64,000 nt of DNA from Halisarca cf. caerulea (GCA_963170055.1 CAUJGJ010000444.1:4660618-4724617), one strand, 5' to 3'; shown: positions 1 to 10,454, numbered from the stretch's first letter. Numbers and translations: made by a program. The notes: a model not told the origin generated them from the sequence alone.

Positions 1-816
1 TCCTACTCTGTCCTGTCTTCTGTACTTCTGCTTCCAGTGTTAAGTTCTTGTGGGTCTCCATTATTTCCAAGTCCAAGTACATTAATTCTCCTCTTGCTCT
101 TGGTTGTTTCAACTTGCCTTCCCAGTCTGTCCATGACCTCTGTGTAACAACATTGAATCGATGATGACCCTCAAGAAGTTCGTCATTGCTTGTGGTAATT
201 TCAATATTGACATGGCGACATGAACACACAACATTTGAAACTTCTCCATAATTTTGTGATCTCTCACTCCCTCATACAACCCATCAATCTTCCTATCCAA
301 TTCTCTGCCACTACCAACTCTCTTCTGGACCTCTTCATTGCTTCTTCTGGCTTGCCCATTTCCAAGTCTTCTCTGCTGGACTCTCCCATCTCTGACCACC
401 TACCAATTCTACTTGACATGGACTTTAAGGTCCCCAAGCCTCCTCCATCCTTGGTCAATCCCTTGAAGATGATCTCTCAATGGTGCCTTGGTCTGTCATT
501 CACATATTTAACTGCCCTAGTGACAAAGTTAGTGCATTTGATATGCTGTTTACAGAAGTACTGGACTTGCACACTCCAATGAAGACCTTCCGTATCAAGA
601 AGAACCCTGCTCCATGGATTACCAAATCTATCAGGGATGGAATGGACCGCTGTAATGCACTATTCAGGCTATACCGGAAAAATCAATTGACAGTATCATG
701 GAAGGCATTCAAAGTGCAACAAAATCACATCACTTCAATTCAAGGTAAGGCCAATCAAGAATATTTTCATCACTTGCTAAAAAAGAATGCGCATTCTTCC
801 ACTCTTTGGACTACCC
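1..816 (+). pseudogene. LINE ORF2 fragment (endonuclease to pre-RT linker), degenerate
   Basis: Non-LTR retrotransposon remnant on the + strand. About 150-220 reads like an APE endonuclease core (FVIACGNFNID). 235-450 continues it in another frame with LLDLFIASSGL and SDHLPILLD, the usual C-terminal endonuclease signature. 480-816 carries the linker before the reverse transcriptase (PAPWITKSIRDGMDRCNALF, ending STLWTTL). At least two frame changes are needed, so it is dead. The 5' end lies outside the window. The fragment is split by the TTAA-flanked element at 821-1647 and resumes after it. The clade (CR1/jockey-like) is not resolved. Confidence 0.75.
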
Positions 817-1651
817 TTAAACGTAGAGTGCGCTTTTATAAACGCATACCAAACGAACACGGAATCCCAAACTCGCGAGTGAATCGCCCGGTTCTGCCCG
901 AGTATAGAAGGGGGGGTGGCTACAGCTCCTAAAAGTTAATTGAGCGCGCAATTCAAACGACCAAAGAGAAGTTCTCCTCAAAGGAGATTCTTCGTGGTTT
1001 CAACACACCTAACACTAAACCATTCAATACTTTTACACTTTAAGTAAGCACACAAGTGATATAGAACACTTCCATTTACCAAAATCGCACAGAAATTACA
1101 AAATCGGTAAAGGATGTCCTGTGAAAGGTTACTCCGGATCCTTGGCCACACAGTGACAGTTATGCTTAAAGAACGAAAGTACTCAAGGCAGTTTAACGAG
1201 CAAACAGAGCGCGGCTGGAGTTATTTACGATGGCAGAACCCAGAAACCGAAAGTGCTTCCGCACCACAAAGGACAGTGGAAGAAGTTCAGAACCAGCAAT
1301 TTCTTTTTTAGAATGTTGTCAATAAACGTTCGTAACACTTCGTGTTGTTTTTTTCAAGCTCGGAAAGGCTTCGTTAATCAAAAGGAGCCAAGAAAACTGC
1401 ACTTCTTCCTTTCTTGACTTATCTCTTCCGGATTCGCCTTCCAAAGCTCTGAATTTGTATAATTTCTCTTGCATTGTGTTAGTATTGCTTGTATGTATGT
1501 TTGTGTATAGGTCTGTATCGTTTAGTACAGAATAAACGCCAAGAAACATGTTCAATTTCTTTGCGAGTAAATACATTAGTCGGCCATCTTGTTCCGTATT
1601 CTCCGTAAACGTGTAGCCACCCCCCTTTTTATACGCGACCTCTACGTTTAA
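817..1651. mobile_element. TTAA-flanked non-autonomous TIR element (piggyBac-like)
   Basis: An 827-bp insertion (821-1647) inside the LINE fragment. TTAA is present on both sides (817-820 and 1648-1651). The ends are inverted: ACGTAGAG at the left and CTCTACGT at the right, with further imperfect matching (TATAAAAAGGGGGG near the right end, TATAGAAGGGGGGGTGGCTA deeper on the left, GTAGCCACCCCCC opposite it). Removing the element and one TTAA restores LINE reading across the site. No transposase is encoded. TTAA duplication is typical of piggyBac but also of other superfamilies such as Kolobok, so the assignment is tentative. Confidence 0.7.
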
Positions 1652-1915
1652 AACTGCTGGTGTCTCATCTTCCCCTCAAGAAAACTGGTCTTCCTCTAAA
1701 ATGAACATTATTGTCATTATTGTTTAGAGTGTTAGCTTCCATTGCTAACACTCTATACAATCACTTTGTTTCTGTATCTTCCTCTGTTCCCGATGCTCCT
1801 CTTCCTACCAAACACATGCCTTCCCTTAAATCTACTCTGTCCTTGACTTCCATTTGCCCTACCTGTGTTGAAGATACGTTTGCTCCGCTCAAGCCTACAT
1901 GCTCTCCTGGTCCTG
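1652..1915 (+). pseudogene. LINE ORF2 fragment, continuation after the insertion
   Basis: Continuation of the LINE remnant at 1-816 on the same strand. 1735-1915 reads ASIANTLYNHFVSVSSSVPD and then CVEDTFAPLKPTCSPGP, the segment usually just ahead of the RT domain. The RT domain itself is absent. The sequence switches abruptly into an inverted LINE segment at about 1915. Confidence 0.65.
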
Positions 1916-2013
1916 AAATGCAATTTTGTTGTGCTTTGAATGCCTCCCATGGTACTGTTAATTGATTTTTCCGGTATAGCCTGAATAGTGCATTACAGTG
2001 GTCCATTTCATTC
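1916..2013 (-). pseudogene. Inverted duplicate of a LINE segment
   Basis: On the minus strand this piece reads MDHCNALFRLYRKNQLTVPW followed by EAFKAQQN. That is nearly the same as the + strand segment at about 640-735 (MDRCNALFRLYRKNQLTVSW). It abuts the + strand fragment without spacer, so the locus carries two opposite-facing pieces of one LINE family. The cause could be inversion during integration or a second, oppositely inserted copy. Confidence 0.65.
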
Positions 2014-2155
2014 TGCCTCTGCTCTTGACGCTGGTCGATCGGTCATATGCTTCCCACTTAGTTTTCTATTTTCAACTCTTCAATCGCACAGGTTTGTATA
2101 GTGACAAAACCGAATTCAACGTGACAATGTATGAATATAATGTTATTATTGCTAG

Positions 2156-2577
2156 AGGGTATAAAAGTCATTTTAAATGGTAAAAGGATGTAGGATCATA
2201 GGGCTAGACAGAGTTTAGTTGGACTGAGTGCACACTGTGCAAATTCCTACATCCCACATGTGTAGCACATTGTACAGTACATATGTGCTGCGGGATGTAG
2301 GAATTTGTACAGTGTGCACTCAGTCCAATTAAACTCTATCTAGTCCTATACCACCCGTCTAGCCTCATGTATGTGTAGCCCTATGCCTGTCTTGCCCTTT
2401 GCCCACCTAGCCCTGTACCAGTTTTGCAACTTACCCTTGTTCCAAGTGTTTTTGGAGAATCTTTTTTGATAATGCCTTTTTACACAATCATGTAAAAAGG
2501 CATTATTCCAAATTGATTGTGTAAAAAGGCATTATTCAAAATTCTTTTTACCATTTTAAATGGTTTTTATACACCCT
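2156..2577. mobile_element. Fold-back/MITE-like palindromic element
   Basis: The outer ends are inverted: AGGGTATAAAAGTCATTTTA at the left pairs with a right end at about 2546-2577 that reads, reversed, AGGGTGTATAAAAACCATTT. Inside is a long imperfect hairpin (2201-2256 with 2292-2349, sharing CTACATCCC/GGGATGTAG and ACTGAGTGCACACTGT/ACAGTGTGCACTCAGT). A second 16-bp hairpin lies at 2469-2484/2491-2506 (ATAATGCCTTTTTACA). No coding potential. A related sequence in the opposite sense is at about 29385-29560. Confidence 0.65.
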
Positions 2578-2717
2578 TGTTTGTGTGGCTTTTCCTTTTA
2601 TAGTGAAACGGTTGCTTGAATAAATTTTGAGAAGGAACATGATCAAATCTTGTAAGATAAAGAAACTAGAATCTATGCAGCTACCTGATTAAAATCAACG
2701 TACCCATCTACAAACAA

Positions 2718-3785
2718 CACGGGCTCGTTATAGTCGGGCTGGCAAAACCAGAAAAAATGGCTGCCGCTTGGAAGCGGTTATAAATATACCGGATTTTTTA
2801 GTTTAGAACAACATTTTTGTAGCTATTCGAATCTGTTATATGTTCATTGACTATATATCGAAATGTTAGTGTACAAGATATAAATGTATCTCTTTTCAAA
2901 AAATCTAAAACAAGCTCGGAAAAAGTGGTATGTTTTGCAATAAACGTGGATGTCCGGACGTGTAGACGCTTACAAACAGCTACAAGATTGGTACGAAATG
3001 AAAGAGAAAAATTTACTCTATAAGCTATTCGTGAGCGGGAAAAATATAATCCTTCCTGAAACACTTATAAGAAAAAATGTACTTTTGTGGCTAAAAAAAT
3101 GTGAAAATTAGACTTTAAAATGGTTACAACTTTAGCGTACCTGGTTATATCTTCTCCGCTCACCAAATATACGTCTACACAACTATTATGAAAACAACAA
3201 TAGCTTCTTTGAAGGGTATGATGGCCATCTACACGTCCGGATCCCACGATTTTTATAAACTTGGTTGCAAGCGACCATTTAACTGTGACGTTGCGCATGC
3301 GTAGAATGTCGTCACCAAGCGCGTACACGATTAATGCCATGGATACTCGCGGATACTAATCCGCCGGATACTTTAGTCTTTTGTCGACACTTCTTTTCGC
3401 CGAGTCTTCAGCGGAAGGTTTGATCAATCGATCTTCGAGTCTTATCGGTAAGTTCTCGATACTTTTATGTTTTTTCATGGCGTGTACTGGTTGTCCTCTA
3501 AGCGTAATAACGAAAGAGTAACCGTTGGCTTGCCACAGCATATTGGTAATCGTGATTCTGGTAATGTTTCAATTCAAGTTGACTCTAGTCTAGTAGTAGT
3601 TGGATTGGGGTCTTAATATCTTGTTTTGCCTGTTCAGTGTGACTTTCGTGCGGCTTTTGATGACGTATAAATACGATTCACTTCAGCTGATCCGCGCATC
3701 GTGACGTAGGTGATACATTCCTTAAATTCCAGTACTTTGTCACCTAAAATCCCCGATCTCTGAGCCCGACTATAATGGCCCTGTG
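2718..3785. mobile_element. Non-autonomous TIR element, family TIR-A copy 1
   Basis: About 1.07 kb bounded by inverted ends: CACGGGCTCGTTATAGTCGG at the left, and a right end whose reverse complement is CACAGGGCCATTATAGTCGG. The interior is collinear with the element at 22807-24140: both share a GACGTGTAGACG block, a TAAAATGG block and an ACACGTCC block, and end near a run like AAATCCCC. Short open frames inside look like noise. The flanks do not give a clear target duplication for this copy. Superfamily unknown. Confidence 0.65.
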
Positions 3786-4298
3786 AAATGCATGAACAAA
3801 AAGAGCGCTGAAGTCGACAATCATCGAAGTGCACTTGGCCTTGTGTACGTGCACGTATGTCTAGTCTCGCATAGCCATTTCACTGATCAAAAAATGGTTG
3901 ATCCGGCGAATGTATGGGATTTGCCTATTAATTTTTTTATTGCTTTAGAAGTGTAGGTCTTGCTTCAAAACCTACAAAAGGAACTTTGTGCTAACAATCG
4001 GAGCTCACTGCCGAAAGATGAGACCTCTGGACCCTTTGTGGCGACCTGTAGCTCAGTTCGAAAAAAAACAAAAAGAAGAAGAAGAAGAATCTTAAAATGA
4101 TACTGGTGTTGCATAACTATACATTTTCATCTAAAATTTTAAAGTTCTTTAAAGAAATTGGCCTACGAAGGGTTTTAACTACTTCATCTTATAGCTATAG
4201 TGTGTCAAAAGACACCAATATCACTTCTATATTCTACTAACTGTACTGCATCGTTAGTTTTCAAACAAAAACAAAATTTGCGGCCATGTTTTTTGGTG
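3786..4298. other. Spacer with short GAA tract
   Basis: I see no gene here. A purine run with GAA/AAG repeats sits at about 4064-4090. The rest is AT-rich sequence without recognisable motifs. Confidence 0.4.
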
Positions 4299-4323
4299 TC
4301 AATCCTACCTATGGAGTACTACC

Positions 4324-4560
4324 ATACTCCATAATAGACTGCATGTGAGACTGAAGTACCTGCTCTTAGGCGGCGCAAAGCACACTGTTCTTGGGCTGGA
4401 AGAGCAAATTCCAAGACCCTCAAAAGGAAGGCAGCTGCAAAGAAAGCATACAAGGCTCGTATGAACAAGAAAAATGAACAAGCCCAAACAGCAACCACCG
4501 AGTCCCCTATTGCAGTCCAAAATGCTTTCAGTTTGAAAGGTTCACGTGTTGTACAGTATC
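4324..4560 (+). pseudogene. Possible N-terminal exon of the Kolobok-like element
   Basis: The + strand is open for about 75 codons with a very basic stretch (LRRRKAHCSW, then TLKRKAAAKKAYKARMNKKN). Such a lysine/arginine-rich region suits the DNA-binding N-terminus of a transposase or a nuclear signal. It lies directly upstream of the other pieces of the same degenerate element. I do not recognise a domain. Position and composition are the only support. Confidence 0.35.
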
Positions 4561-4698
4561 GATTAAAGATAGGTAGCCATGCTGCACATGTGTGACACGA
4601 GCGCAAAGTACTACTCGTGCAAGTATAATTATTACTCGTACAAGTAAAAATGGCAACATGTTAATAAGGTAGTATTTTCAACGTATAATTGTAGTACA

Positions 4699-4844
4699 TT
4701 AAGTGTTATTTCGGAGAGCGAATTTACAGTTGACTGTAAGAACAAAGTCATGGATACCACCTTGGGATCAACTCGTGGCGAATATCCCTATGCCCCTCAC
4801 AATTCATTTGAAGATAGTTCGCCTTTTCCCTGCTGCTCATCTAA
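4699..4844 (+). pseudogene. Conserved coding block of a Kolobok-like element, copy 1
   Basis: Open on the + strand, reading LSVISESEFTVDCKNKVMDT and later STRGEYPYAPHNSFEDS. A paralogue at 22508-22656 keeps the same frame (LSVISQSEWMVYCKSEVVDT). Most differences preserve the reading, which suggests past protein-level constraint. Both copies end at a potential splice donor in the same place (CTAA/GTAACG and CCAA/GTAATT). Domain unknown. It precedes the transposase pieces at 5437-6560. Confidence 0.5.
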
Positions 4845-5436
4845 GTAACGGTTTATTTACGGGAATCGGCCACTTCAATACTATCTTGTAATCTTGCGGG
4901 TAAGAATGTGCATGTATCGTGAATGGTTAGTCCCTCTTTAGATTTTTTGTAGTTACCGTCATTACATATCTCCATCTTTGTTGTGTTATCATGACGTAAG
5001 TGCCTGTGGAATGTCCGTAGCCCCAGTCGATTGTAATGTACCAGTGCAGTTTTCTATTTTAGCCTCCCCGCTAAAAAGGAAAACTGCACCAGGAAAACTG
5101 GGTCTGCTGCTTACACATGGCTGTAGGTTGCACGTTCTAAAGTTGATCTGGAGTTCAATGTATAAGATAGAGCATGGTAGCGCAATAGCGTTGCGCATTA
5201 GGCTTCATGAGTACCTGCGATCTCCCTGCCTGACCCGATGTCTTTTCACATTAATTTAGTTTGTTTTATCGGTATCTTTATATTTCAGCCACTTCTCCAC
5301 CAGTTCGTTTGCTTTTTGATGCATTTTTAAGGGTGTTAACTTGCATGTATTTTTTTTATTCACACGAGTACACGCGAACCATCTGCGTGTCACACACGCG
5401 TTGCTGGTTACCTATCTTTAATTAGTACAGTAAATG

Positions 5437-6167
5437 TTGCTGAACTGCAGAAGGCCGTTGAAATGTTAACATCACACTGTGCACAATGTGGTGGCACTTG
5501 CGCGTTGGACAGGGAAAGTATGCACTCAGGTTTAGCAGTGGTGTTTCGAGTTGTGTGTAGCAAATACAGTAAGGTATTTTCTATTTCCTCCTCTTCAAAA
5601 GTTACCATGCAGAATGGCAAAAGGTGGAGCATTAACTTGGGTGCCGTGCTTGGCCGGATGATAACCAGTGGAGGCTTAACCAGGCTAAACACTACCCTAG
5701 CCTGCCTAGATGTACCAGGCATGCAAAAGCGAATATACACTACTGCAGAAACATTGCTTGGTACTGAAATGATGAAACAGTTGGCACTTTTTATGAAGAA
5801 AGTAACCACAGAAGAAAGGGAAATGCAATAAGTATTGATAGTTTTCACCAAGGTGTACCGGCTATAACTTTTGTTGTGGATGGTGGGTGGTGTAAATGTA
5901 GCCACAAGCATTCATATAATGCTAAGAGTGGGGTAGCGGTAATCTTTGGAAAGCACAGTAACAAGTAATTCAAGTTAAAAACTTGTGGGGGCTGCCGCCC
6001 CACACACTCGAATCACTTGCAAGGCATTGGAGTGTAAGTGCACAGCTGAACATTCATTGAACATACTGTTTGTTGTAACTGGACGATTGTTTTGAAAACA
6101 ATTCCTATAACTCCTTCCTGTATAAATTCATATTTCTGTATTACTATTATATAAATTCTCTATTATA

Positions 6168-6236
<69 letters not shown>

Positions 6237-6560
6237 GATGAGCATTACACACCAGTATCTTGGTGTGAGAATCAAATTTGCTCTGTATGTGCAATTTCCA
6301 ATAACAAATTGCGTTAAATTCCTGCACATTCCTGCTACAAAAATTGGAATGGAAGTTCTGCTGCAACGGAAAGTGATATGATTGCTGAGGGGTTCCATCT
6401 TTCTGAAAAGATGTGCAATTTGCACTGCATGTTCGTCATTGGTGATGGTAACAGCTCTGTTATGGTAGCAATCTGGCAATCTGTCCCCTATGGCATTTTT
6501 GTTATTATAATAAAATGCGCCAATCATACTTACAAGGCATTTAGAAGCAAGTGACCAAAT
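5437..6560 (+). pseudogene. Kolobok/Mutator-like transposase, degenerate
   Basis: DNA transposase remnant. 5440-5831 starts with a zinc-binding-like CAQCGGTCALDRESMHSG, followed by the LGAVLGRMITSGGL and ACLDVPGMQKRIYTTAETLL region typical of the Mutator-like transposase domain of Kolobok proteins. A TAA at about 5829 and a frame change precede TFVVDGGWCKCSHKHSYNAK (near 5868-5928), the DGGW-K-SHKHSYNA motif. After an AT microsatellite, 6334-6555 gives HSCYKNWNGSSAATESDMI, CMFVIGDGNSSVM and CANHTYKAF, again in family order. The stops, frame changes and microsatellite show it is inactive. Family naming rests on remembered motifs. Confidence 0.7.
6172..6234. repeat. (AT)n microsatellite
   Basis: About 60 bp of uninterrupted AT dinucleotide repeat lying inside the degenerate transposase. 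Confidence 0.95.
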
Positions 6561-6587
6561 TCAAGATACGCTTGCCATTACACAACG

Positions 6588-6760
6588 CTCCTGGTGTGAT
6601 TTTGCAGTTTGGACACCATCTGGCTTATCTGTTCAGCGGATAGGATTCGACCCCGAATTCTGGGACGAAAATAAAGAGAGACTTGTTTGATTAGAAGTTG
6701 GCTATTCTTCCGGAATTGGCTTTACCATAGTCCCTACTAAGGCACAGGCAGGGTCAACCC
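6588..6760 (+). pseudogene. YqaJ-like exonuclease C-terminal fragment
   Basis: Reads SWCDFAVWTPSGLSVQRIGF then DPEFWDENKERLV and, after a TGA/TAG-type stop, GFTIVPTKAQAGSTLP. The pattern W-C-D-F-V-W-T ... V-x-R-I ... F-D-x-x-F-W is what I know from the C-terminus of YqaJ/lambda-exonuclease-like recombinases in metazoan mobile elements. It follows the transposase piece CANHTYKAFRSK by only about 30 bp. The N-terminal nuclease core is missing, so an internal deletion is likely. Confidence 0.55.
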
Positions 6761-6769
6761 TTCCTTGAG

Positions 6770-7329
6770 CCATTTCTTCAGGTGATGATGCAATATTACG
6801 ACATCACATTAACCTCATTTTATTCCTGTTTAATACATTTCATTTATTACCATTTATTATACCATCGTTTAAGATTAGCTACTTAAACTTTGCGATATGT
6901 GTTTTAGTTATGTAGTACATGTATCTACGTGATGATTTTCAATAATGTTGGATTTTGAGTGTACAGTATGCAAATTGCCTGAGAAATAGCATACTGAACT
7001 ATCAGTTAATCTGCTTCCTATTGGAATTCAGGAAATCGGCTCTGTAGATGTACGTAGACCACTGGGAACCACATGTACCTGGAAGTAGGTGATTCTGGGT
7101 GCTAATATGGCGGAAATAACGATAATAAACGAGATACAAGAGAGTGTTGGGCAAAGTGCTATATCCAGCAAATGAAAGCTCAGTAAAAGTAGGCATCCTT
7201 CTCCTTATAGCTCATATGTAGCAGAAGCAGATTAGAAAGTAGGAATAGGCCAGGGAATACTGCTTTAGAGTTACATAAAATTTAAATACAGGGTAATTTT
7301 AATTGAAAAGGTGCACCCACCCCCTTATG
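6770..7329. other. Unassigned spacer
   Basis: AT-rich sequence without a gene, repeat or splice-bounded open frame that I can support. Confidence 0.4.
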
Positions 7330-7993
7330 TACTTCCTTACTTGGATTATTGTGATGTTGTCTAGGACGGTCTAAGGGAGTCCCGTAGTTTTGGAGTCTTG
7401 TTATATTTGGCTTGTAAACTATATGGTGCTTCATAGACACCATGCTTTCTCTTCCTCTACTGCTCTCAAGGACCTTGGACTAATGACTCTCACCTTGAGA
7501 AGAAAATTGCACATGGTGCTGTGTTTAGATGTTTGTTACACCAAGCTCCGGACTATCGCTTACAACTGTTCTTTTCTACTTCCACTTCCTGCCATCACAA
7601 AACCCGTTCTCCTTCCACCTCCCAACTGAATCTTCCCTATGTCAAATCCTCATTTGATCAGAAAGCACTCAGCTTCGCAGGGGCATCTCTCTGGCATACT
7701 CTACTACCACGTGTATGCACCACAAGGACTTTGACATCTTCACTAAACTTTGCAAACACTTCCTTTCTACATTATGACCATCTTTATTACTAACCACAAT
7801 TTATTTGTTTTTTTTCTCTACTTGTTGCATGACATTCTGAATAAATTGAACTCTGCATGAAAATTTGACTTATTCTATTTCACTGTACTTCTTTGTTTAT
7901 TTTCGTCTCTTTTGTATATATCTGGGTGTCTTCATATTAGCCTTATAGCTATTGGTTCCCCAGGATAATAAAGATTCCTGATACCTGATACCT
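7330..7993 (+). pseudogene. LINE 3' end (RT C-terminus plus tail)
   Basis: Non-LTR retrotransposon 3' remnant. 7335-7385 resembles LDYCDVVWDGL-type sequence. 7455-7793 includes ALKDLGLMTLTLRRKLHMVL and, in a second frame, ALSFAGASLWHTLLPR, the usual LINE signature after the RT domain. At least one frameshift is needed. The copy ends in AATAAAG followed by short repeats (TTCCTGATACCTGATACCTC) near 7970-7993, the kind of short tandem 3' tail used by CR1/L2/jockey-like LINEs. The 5' part is absent. Confidence 0.7.
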
Positions 7994-8328
7994 CTGATTG
8001 CATGACCAACGAGTGTTCTTCAGAACAGTGATCAAGCTGTCAACACAGGTATCGCTAAATACTCGTATCTCTCATAGTTCGTGACCTTGAAACTCTAGAG
8101 CCACCTGAACAAGCTGTATAAATCATAAGATGATCACTGATGTATACAACAGGAATTCTCAATTACCCAAATATTTTATTAGAATGTATCGAAATATTCC
8201 TATTCAGTTAAATTCTTATTTATCCAAAAGTTCCTGTTTGATGATACTAGCTGTATAACATGTTGCTATGTGCTTGAATGTGCCACCTGCAGAATGCAAA
8301 TGTTCATTTTCTGTTCAATTGTTTACAG
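7994..8328. other. Non-coding sequence ahead of the first visible PTP exon
   Basis: No exon recognised. It ends in a pyrimidine-rich tract and TTTACAG at 8322-8328, the acceptor of the first PTP exon in this window. Confidence 0.5.
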
Positions 8329-8400
8329 GAGAACAGAGTTAAATTGAATCCAAGTTTCAATTTGGCTAACAATGACTACATCAATGCTAGTCTTGTTCAA
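8329..8400 (+). CDS. Protein tyrosine phosphatase, exon A (NxxYINAS motif)
   Basis: First recognisable exon of a PTP catalytic domain. It encodes 24 residues, ENRVKLNPSFN then LANNDYINASLVQ, holding the N-D-Y-I-N-A-S motif that shapes the phosphotyrosine pocket in classical PTPs. The acceptor TTTACAG ends at 8328 and the donor GTGAGT begins at 8401. It is phase 0 at both ends, matching exon B. Earlier exons (N-terminus, the usual region ahead of the domain) are not visible and probably lie upstream. Whether the enzyme is receptor-type or cytosolic cannot be told. Confidence 0.88.
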
Positions 8401-9986
8401 GTGAGTTTGTCTTCAAGTTAGCCGTATGGATGAACAGTAGGTTGTACAGTACATATTGTATGCAGTATGTACCAGCAGTTTGAGATGTTGGTAAATGTGC
8501 ACATTGTGCACTTTGAGGCAGTCTCTCCATCAGAATTCAGGTTTCTTCATACTTTACATGAGTACACTGATTATGTTTAACCTCTTAAAATCTCTGGTGG
8601 AAAGTTCACATAATGTTGCTTTCATGTGTATATTTTAAAAAAACATACATAGCATAAGCCATTACAGTTTTATTATATTATAATGGAGAAACTACTACAG
8701 AGGTGCATGATGCTTATGCAAATTGTAGTTCTTTTAAACTCCTTTATATGATTTTATAGCATTTTTTCAGAACACTATAGTGCAACGAAATTTACTCATG
8801 ACCACATTTTGACCACGTAATTGGCGAAAATGGCTCCTACAAACGAAAGTAAAACTGTACCTCTAAATCGGCGAAATAGGAAGCTACCAGCGAAACAATG
8901 TATCTAACCTTTGCAACAACCATTAAATCGTAACATAAATTCGTTAAAATAAATTTTGGATTTAAATTTACCCAAAAGCGATAATGATTTCTTCCAGCTG
9001 TACAACTCGCGCTGTTTGCCAATAATATTGGCATTTCTTCACTAATTTCAAGATACCCAATCTTCACAAAGGGAAAGAGATATCACATAAGGTCCTAAGG
9101 TGTACTGCTCTGGTAATACTTTTCAAACGCAACATCTTAGACTTGTCTGTGAACGATATTTCCGTAGAATAGTAAGAGTCGGATATTATCTGCATTCTTA
9201 GGACTCAAGCTACTACTTTGCTATTTCAACCAATTTGAGTAAATATAGTCTAATGGTTAGCAGAAGGAACATTTTAGGCGAGATCTAGGTAAAATCCCAT
9301 GGAAGACCAAGAAAAATAGGGAATGAAGCCAGATAACGCAACTACGCCAAAGCGCTACAATGCAGTTACCATTTAAAGGCTGATTTAAAATAATCTAATC
9401 GTAGCTCTAGAATGTATTCTCCTCTTTCTGCCTGGATAGAGAAACAGCTTAAATATGATCAACAAGTTGGTGCTTGCTTTTATTAACTCCTGTTCTTTGC
9501 AAAACAAGCGCTATTGGTATACGAAGACTGCAAAATTCGAAGGAGTATGAAGCTCCTAAACTGACAAGACGAAACAAGAAGAACTTTTGTTAACAATAAG
9601 AGTGTAATTCACGATAGGTTCAAGATATTTTTGACTTCCTACTTGTAAATCGATTGTTTCTGTGACTCCGCTTTCTTGGTGATATTGGCTACCATTTTCA
9701 TGGTGGTCACTTTCTTTTGGAGGGCAGTGTAGTTAGTAAAGTTCAAGTCTGTAGAATAGGATTCTATAGGGGAATTCCCTTTCATAGTTTGCATAAGTTA
9801 AGTCACACAATTGAAAACGTCATATAAATTTGGAGACAATATAGAGTAACATTTCATATTTGAATTTCTCGTATTTAAGGTGACCTACTGAGGAGAAAGC
9901 TGTTTTTGTCTGATTGATTTATTGATTGATGGAACAGTACATCACCTCTTCTTGCAGTTATTGCGCTTTGATAGTGTTGTGTGTCG
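8401..9986. other. PTP intron A, no clear element
   Basis: Upstream part of the 1,670-bp intron between exons A and B. No gene seen. A weak inverted similarity between about 8775-8820 (ACCACATTTTGACCAC) and 9690-9735 hints at an old TIR element, but it is too poor to call. Confidence 0.4.
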
Positions 9987-10039
9987 CTCTAGCTAATTGT
10001 ATTTTAAGTACACACCACTTAAAATACTATTAGCTAGAG
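9987..10039. repeat. 23-bp-arm palindrome upstream of PTP exon B
   Basis: Left arm 9987-10009 (CTCTAGCTAATTGTATTTTA...) and right arm 10017-10039 are inverted copies with one mismatch, around a 7-bp loop ACACACC. The hairpin ends 31 bp before the exon B start, within the likely branch-point zone. Confidence 0.85.
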
Positions 10040-10070
10040 AGGTACGTATAATCTAACTTTCTGTATGTAG

Positions 10071-10199
10071 TTCACAGCTGGTAACAAGCAGAGTACATAT
10101 GTCCTGGCACAGGGTCCGCTACCTCACACATGTACTGATTTCTGGCAAATGATTTGGGAGCAAGAATCAGGCTTGATTGTCATGACAACAAATCTGACT
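10071..10199 (+). CDS. Protein tyrosine phosphatase, exon B (QGP motif)
   Basis: 43 codons beginning [18 protein letters not shown] and continuing [20 protein letters not shown]. This is the strongly conserved Y-x-x-x-Q-G-P-L-P-x-T...D-F-W-x-M-(V/I)-W-E block of classical PTPs. The acceptor TATGTAG ends at 10070; the donor GTAAGC begins at 10200. It is phase 0 on both sides, so it joins exon A as LVQ/FTAG. The following intron (10200-16143) contains the Gypsy-1 element and a GT microsatellite. Confidence 0.93.
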
Positions 10200-10375
10200 G
10201 TAAGCAGTTATCCTTTGTTCTGTGACATTATTGTATCCGTTATATGTGACATACATCCATTGCATCCATTATATGTGACATCCATTACACAGTTGTGCAA
10301 GTATATATGTATATGTAGGATTCTTCTTATGTTGAGAAAAGGCTTGAACGGCTGGGTAGCATTGTAGTCAAGAAT

Positions 10376-10454
10376 ATTACTAGAAATCACTAGTCTAAAT
10401 GAGATTATAACACCAAATGTTTGAGCAGCTAGCTACTACCTTCCTCAGTAGTAT
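10376..10454. repeat. Left arm of a MITE-like inverted repeat split by Gypsy-1
   Basis: This segment (with ACACCAAATGTTTGAGCAGC and CTTCCTCAGTAGTAT) is an imperfect inverted copy of 15701-15788. Without the Gypsy element the two arms lie only about 125 bp apart, so the Gypsy landed inside a small inverted-repeat element. Confidence 0.75.

Noticed and set aside
3356..3834. 60-66-codon minus-strand frames
   Set aside because: Inside the non-autonomous TIR-A element; not conserved in the second copy.
6163..6527. Minus-strand frames with long YI repeats
   Set aside because: Produced by the AT microsatellite; the real coding signal there is the + strand transposase remnant.
8775..9735. TIR element in PTP intron A
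   Set aside because: End similarity is short and interrupted and no target duplication was found.
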